Assembly (NCBI GenBank): GCA_002841115.1
Contig: PHEC01000010.1
Location: 1-63,180 of the forward strand
Length of the DNA: 63,180 bases
Source of the DNA: Alphaproteobacteria bacterium HGW-Alphaproteobacteria-6
GTDB taxonomy: Bacteria > Pseudomonadota > Alphaproteobacteria > Rhodobacterales > Rhodobacteraceae
Direction: 5' to 3'
In this document: positions 62,012 through 63,180 of the stretch, piece by piece
Position numbering within the stretch: position 1 is the first letter of the stretch
How the letters are laid out: each line of letters starts with the position of its first letter
Program-made: the position numbers and the translations under genes
The notes under the pieces: generated by a model
The model's database searches: none
Seen by the model: the letters and a program-made list of their open reading frames with translations, nothing else
What the model was told of the DNA's origin: nothing

Positions 62012-63082
62012 ATGTCGTTCGACAAGGTCGCCGTTCTCGGCCTCGGCAAGGTCGGCCATCTGGCCGCGGAACTTCTGGCCGAGGCCGGGTTCAGCGTCAC
62101 CGGTATCGACGCGCGCGCGGTGTCGGGCTGTCCGTTCCCGACCCGCACTGCCGACCTGACCGGCGATCTTCAGGCGGTGCTGAGCGGGCAGGAGGCGGTG
62201 CTGTCCTGCCTGCCCTATCACCTCAACAAGGGCGTCAGCAGCGCCGCCCATGCGCTCGGCCTGCATTACTTCGACCTGACCGAGGACGTGCCGACGACCC
62301 GCCATATCCGCGACCTTGCCAAGACCGCCAAGGGCGTCATGGCGCCGCAATGCGGGCTTGCCCCCGGCTTCGTCGGCATCGTCGGCGCCCATCTGGCCGA
62401 TCAGTTCGACCGCGTCCGCTCGATCCGGCTGCGGGTCGGCGCGCTGCCGCAGAACCCGACCGGGCTTTTGGGCTATGCCTTCAACTGGTCGCCCGAGGGC
62501 GTGGTCAACGAATACCTCAACGACTGCGAGGTGATCGAGGAGGGCGTGCTGAAGACCGTCTCGGCGATGGAATGGCTGGAGACAGTCTATATCGACGGGA
62601 TGAAGCTTGAGGCCTTCACCACCTCGGGCGGGCTTGGCACGATGTGCGAGACCTATGCCGACCGGATCGAGAACCTCGACTACAAGACCATGCGCTATCC
62701 CGGCCATGTCGAGCTGATGAACTTCTTCTTCCACGAGCTCTTGATGCGGGAAAACCGCGACATGGCGGGCAAGATCCTGACCCATGCCAAGCCGCCGGTG
62801 GACGAGGATGTGGTCTATGTCCATGTCGCCGCCGAGGGCTGGAGCGAGGGGCAATTGAAGCGCCGCGAGTTCGTGCGCGCCTATTATCCGCTGGAAATCG
62901 GCGGGCGCCGGCGCACCGCGATCGCCTGGACCACCTCGGCCTCGGTGGTGGCGGTGATCGAGATGGTGCGGATCGGCAAGCTGCCGCAGCAGGGGTTCCT
63001 CAAGCAGGAGGAGATCCCGCTGGCGCCCTACCTCGCGACGCGGACCGGCAATTACTACAACATCGGCCACCGCAGCCGCTAG
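62012..63082 (+). CDS. Saccharopine dehydrogenase family protein (glutamate-forming, Lys9/SDH-like)
   Basis: A 356-residue NAD(P)-dependent enzyme. Rossmann motif AVLGLGKVGHLAAELLAEAG, then SCLPYHLNKGVSSAAHALGL and MAPQCGLAPGFVGIVGAHLA, which is typical of Lys9-type saccharopine dehydrogenases; the C-terminus ends GNYYNIGHRSR. It would split saccharopine to glutamate and aminoadipate semialdehyde, the substrate of the ALDH7-type enzyme upstream. AAAAGGAAACGCGGA precedes ATG 62012. The lysine-ketoglutarate reductase that makes saccharopine is not in the window and may lie just to the right. Confidence 0.92.
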   Translation: MSFDKVAVLGLGKVGHLAAELLAEAGFSVTGIDARAVSGCPFPTRTADLTGDLQAVLSGQEAVLSCLPYHLNKGVSSAAHALGLHYFDLTEDVPTTRHIRDLAKTAKGVMAPQCGLAPGFVGIVGAHLADQFDRVRSIRLRVGALPQNPTGLLGYAFNWSPEGVVNEYLNDCEVIEEGVLKTVSAMEWLETVYIDGMKLEAFTTSGGLGTMCETYADRIENLDYKTMRYPGHVELMNFFFHELLMRENRDMAGKILTHAKPPVDEDVVYVHVAAEGWSEGQLKRREFVRAYYPLEIGGRRRTAIAWTTSASVVAVIEMVRIGKLPQQGFLKQEEIPLAPYLATRTGNYYNIGHRSR

Positions 63083-63180
63083 AGCGGATCGCGTTCATTC
63101 GCATTCACGCGACCCACTCTAACCTTCTGATTTCGCATGTCCGAGTAGCGCAAAACCGGTTCCCACTTTTGCGCGACATG
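63083..63180. repeat. Intergenic repeat-like sequence at the right edge
   Basis: The last about 30 bases include GCGCAAAACCGGTTCCCAC followed by TTTTGCGCGACATG. GCGCAAAA and TTTTGCGC form an inverted pair. This resembles RIME/REP-type repeats that are frequent between genes in alphaproteobacteria, and begins just after the dehydrogenase stop at AGAGCGGATCGCG. Truncated by the window end. Confidence 0.6.

Overview
The window is about 63 kb of high-G+C alphaproteobacterial chromosome. The features seen together here (a SAM/SAH riboswitch before metK, an Irr-fabA-fabB-fabI block, a miaB/phoH/ybeY/corC/lnt/metK neighbourhood, CtrA-like sites before flagellar genes, a phasin, and a recurring CCTCCGCCGGAGG intergenic hairpin) point to the Rhodobacteraceae (Rhodobacterales). 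Nothing resembles a plasmid, prophage or transposase. No tRNA, rRNA or CRISPR array was seen.

Layout. 1-2725 (minus): the 5' part of rpsA and a CDP-glycerol-phosphotransferase-like gene. 2920-17690: a TetR/BetI-like repressor divergent from a tightly packed, roughly 14 kb, 12-gene operon. The operon holds a class III aminotransferase, two CrtI-like FAD oxidoreductases, a GcvT/DmdA-like folate-dependent demethylase, two Rieske oxygenases, a complete polyamine-type ABC importer, a DMSP-lyase-like cupin and a SAM methyltransferase. It reads as uptake and stepwise demethylation/oxidation of an unidentified methylated onium or amine compound, and is the best candidate here for an undescribed pathway. 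5-formyl-THF cyclo-ligase follows in convergent orientation. 18417-26238: a structured intergenic region, a small secreted protein, a TVP38-flavoprotein fusion, a CDP-alcohol phosphatidyltransferase, recQ, yggT, a phasin and metK. 26245-32874 (minus): the metK riboswitch, then lnt, corC, ybeY, phoH, a lipoprotein/OmpA pair sharing a novel domain, and miaB. 33060-37060: a conserved hypothetical gene, irr, fabA, a broken fabB and fabI. 37381-43885: a Cys-rich membrane protein, a four-gene HAD/hydrolase/PLP-dehydratase operon, an enolase-superfamily enzyme and a secreted depolymerase-like esterase. 43977-49889 (minus): motB-flgE-flgK-flgL-flgI. 49992-52927 (minus): an XRE-cupin regulator and kbl-tdh for threonine degradation.

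52961-63082 is a lysine-degradation (saccharopine route) region. It has a LysR regulator divergent from glutaryl-CoA dehydrogenase, a single-chain E1 alpha-beta dehydrogenase, a FabD-like acyltransferase, an ALDH7-type aminoadipate-semialdehyde dehydrogenase and a saccharopine dehydrogenase. This series is split by a visibly AT-richer two-gene minus-strand insert (60219-61687), one of whose products carries an RNxxxH HEPN ribonuclease motif. That pair is the second strong candidate for something new, plausibly a toxin-antitoxin or defence module.

The most striking anomaly in a core gene is fabB. About 85-88 nt are missing and the frame is shifted exactly where the catalytic Lys/His segment should be.
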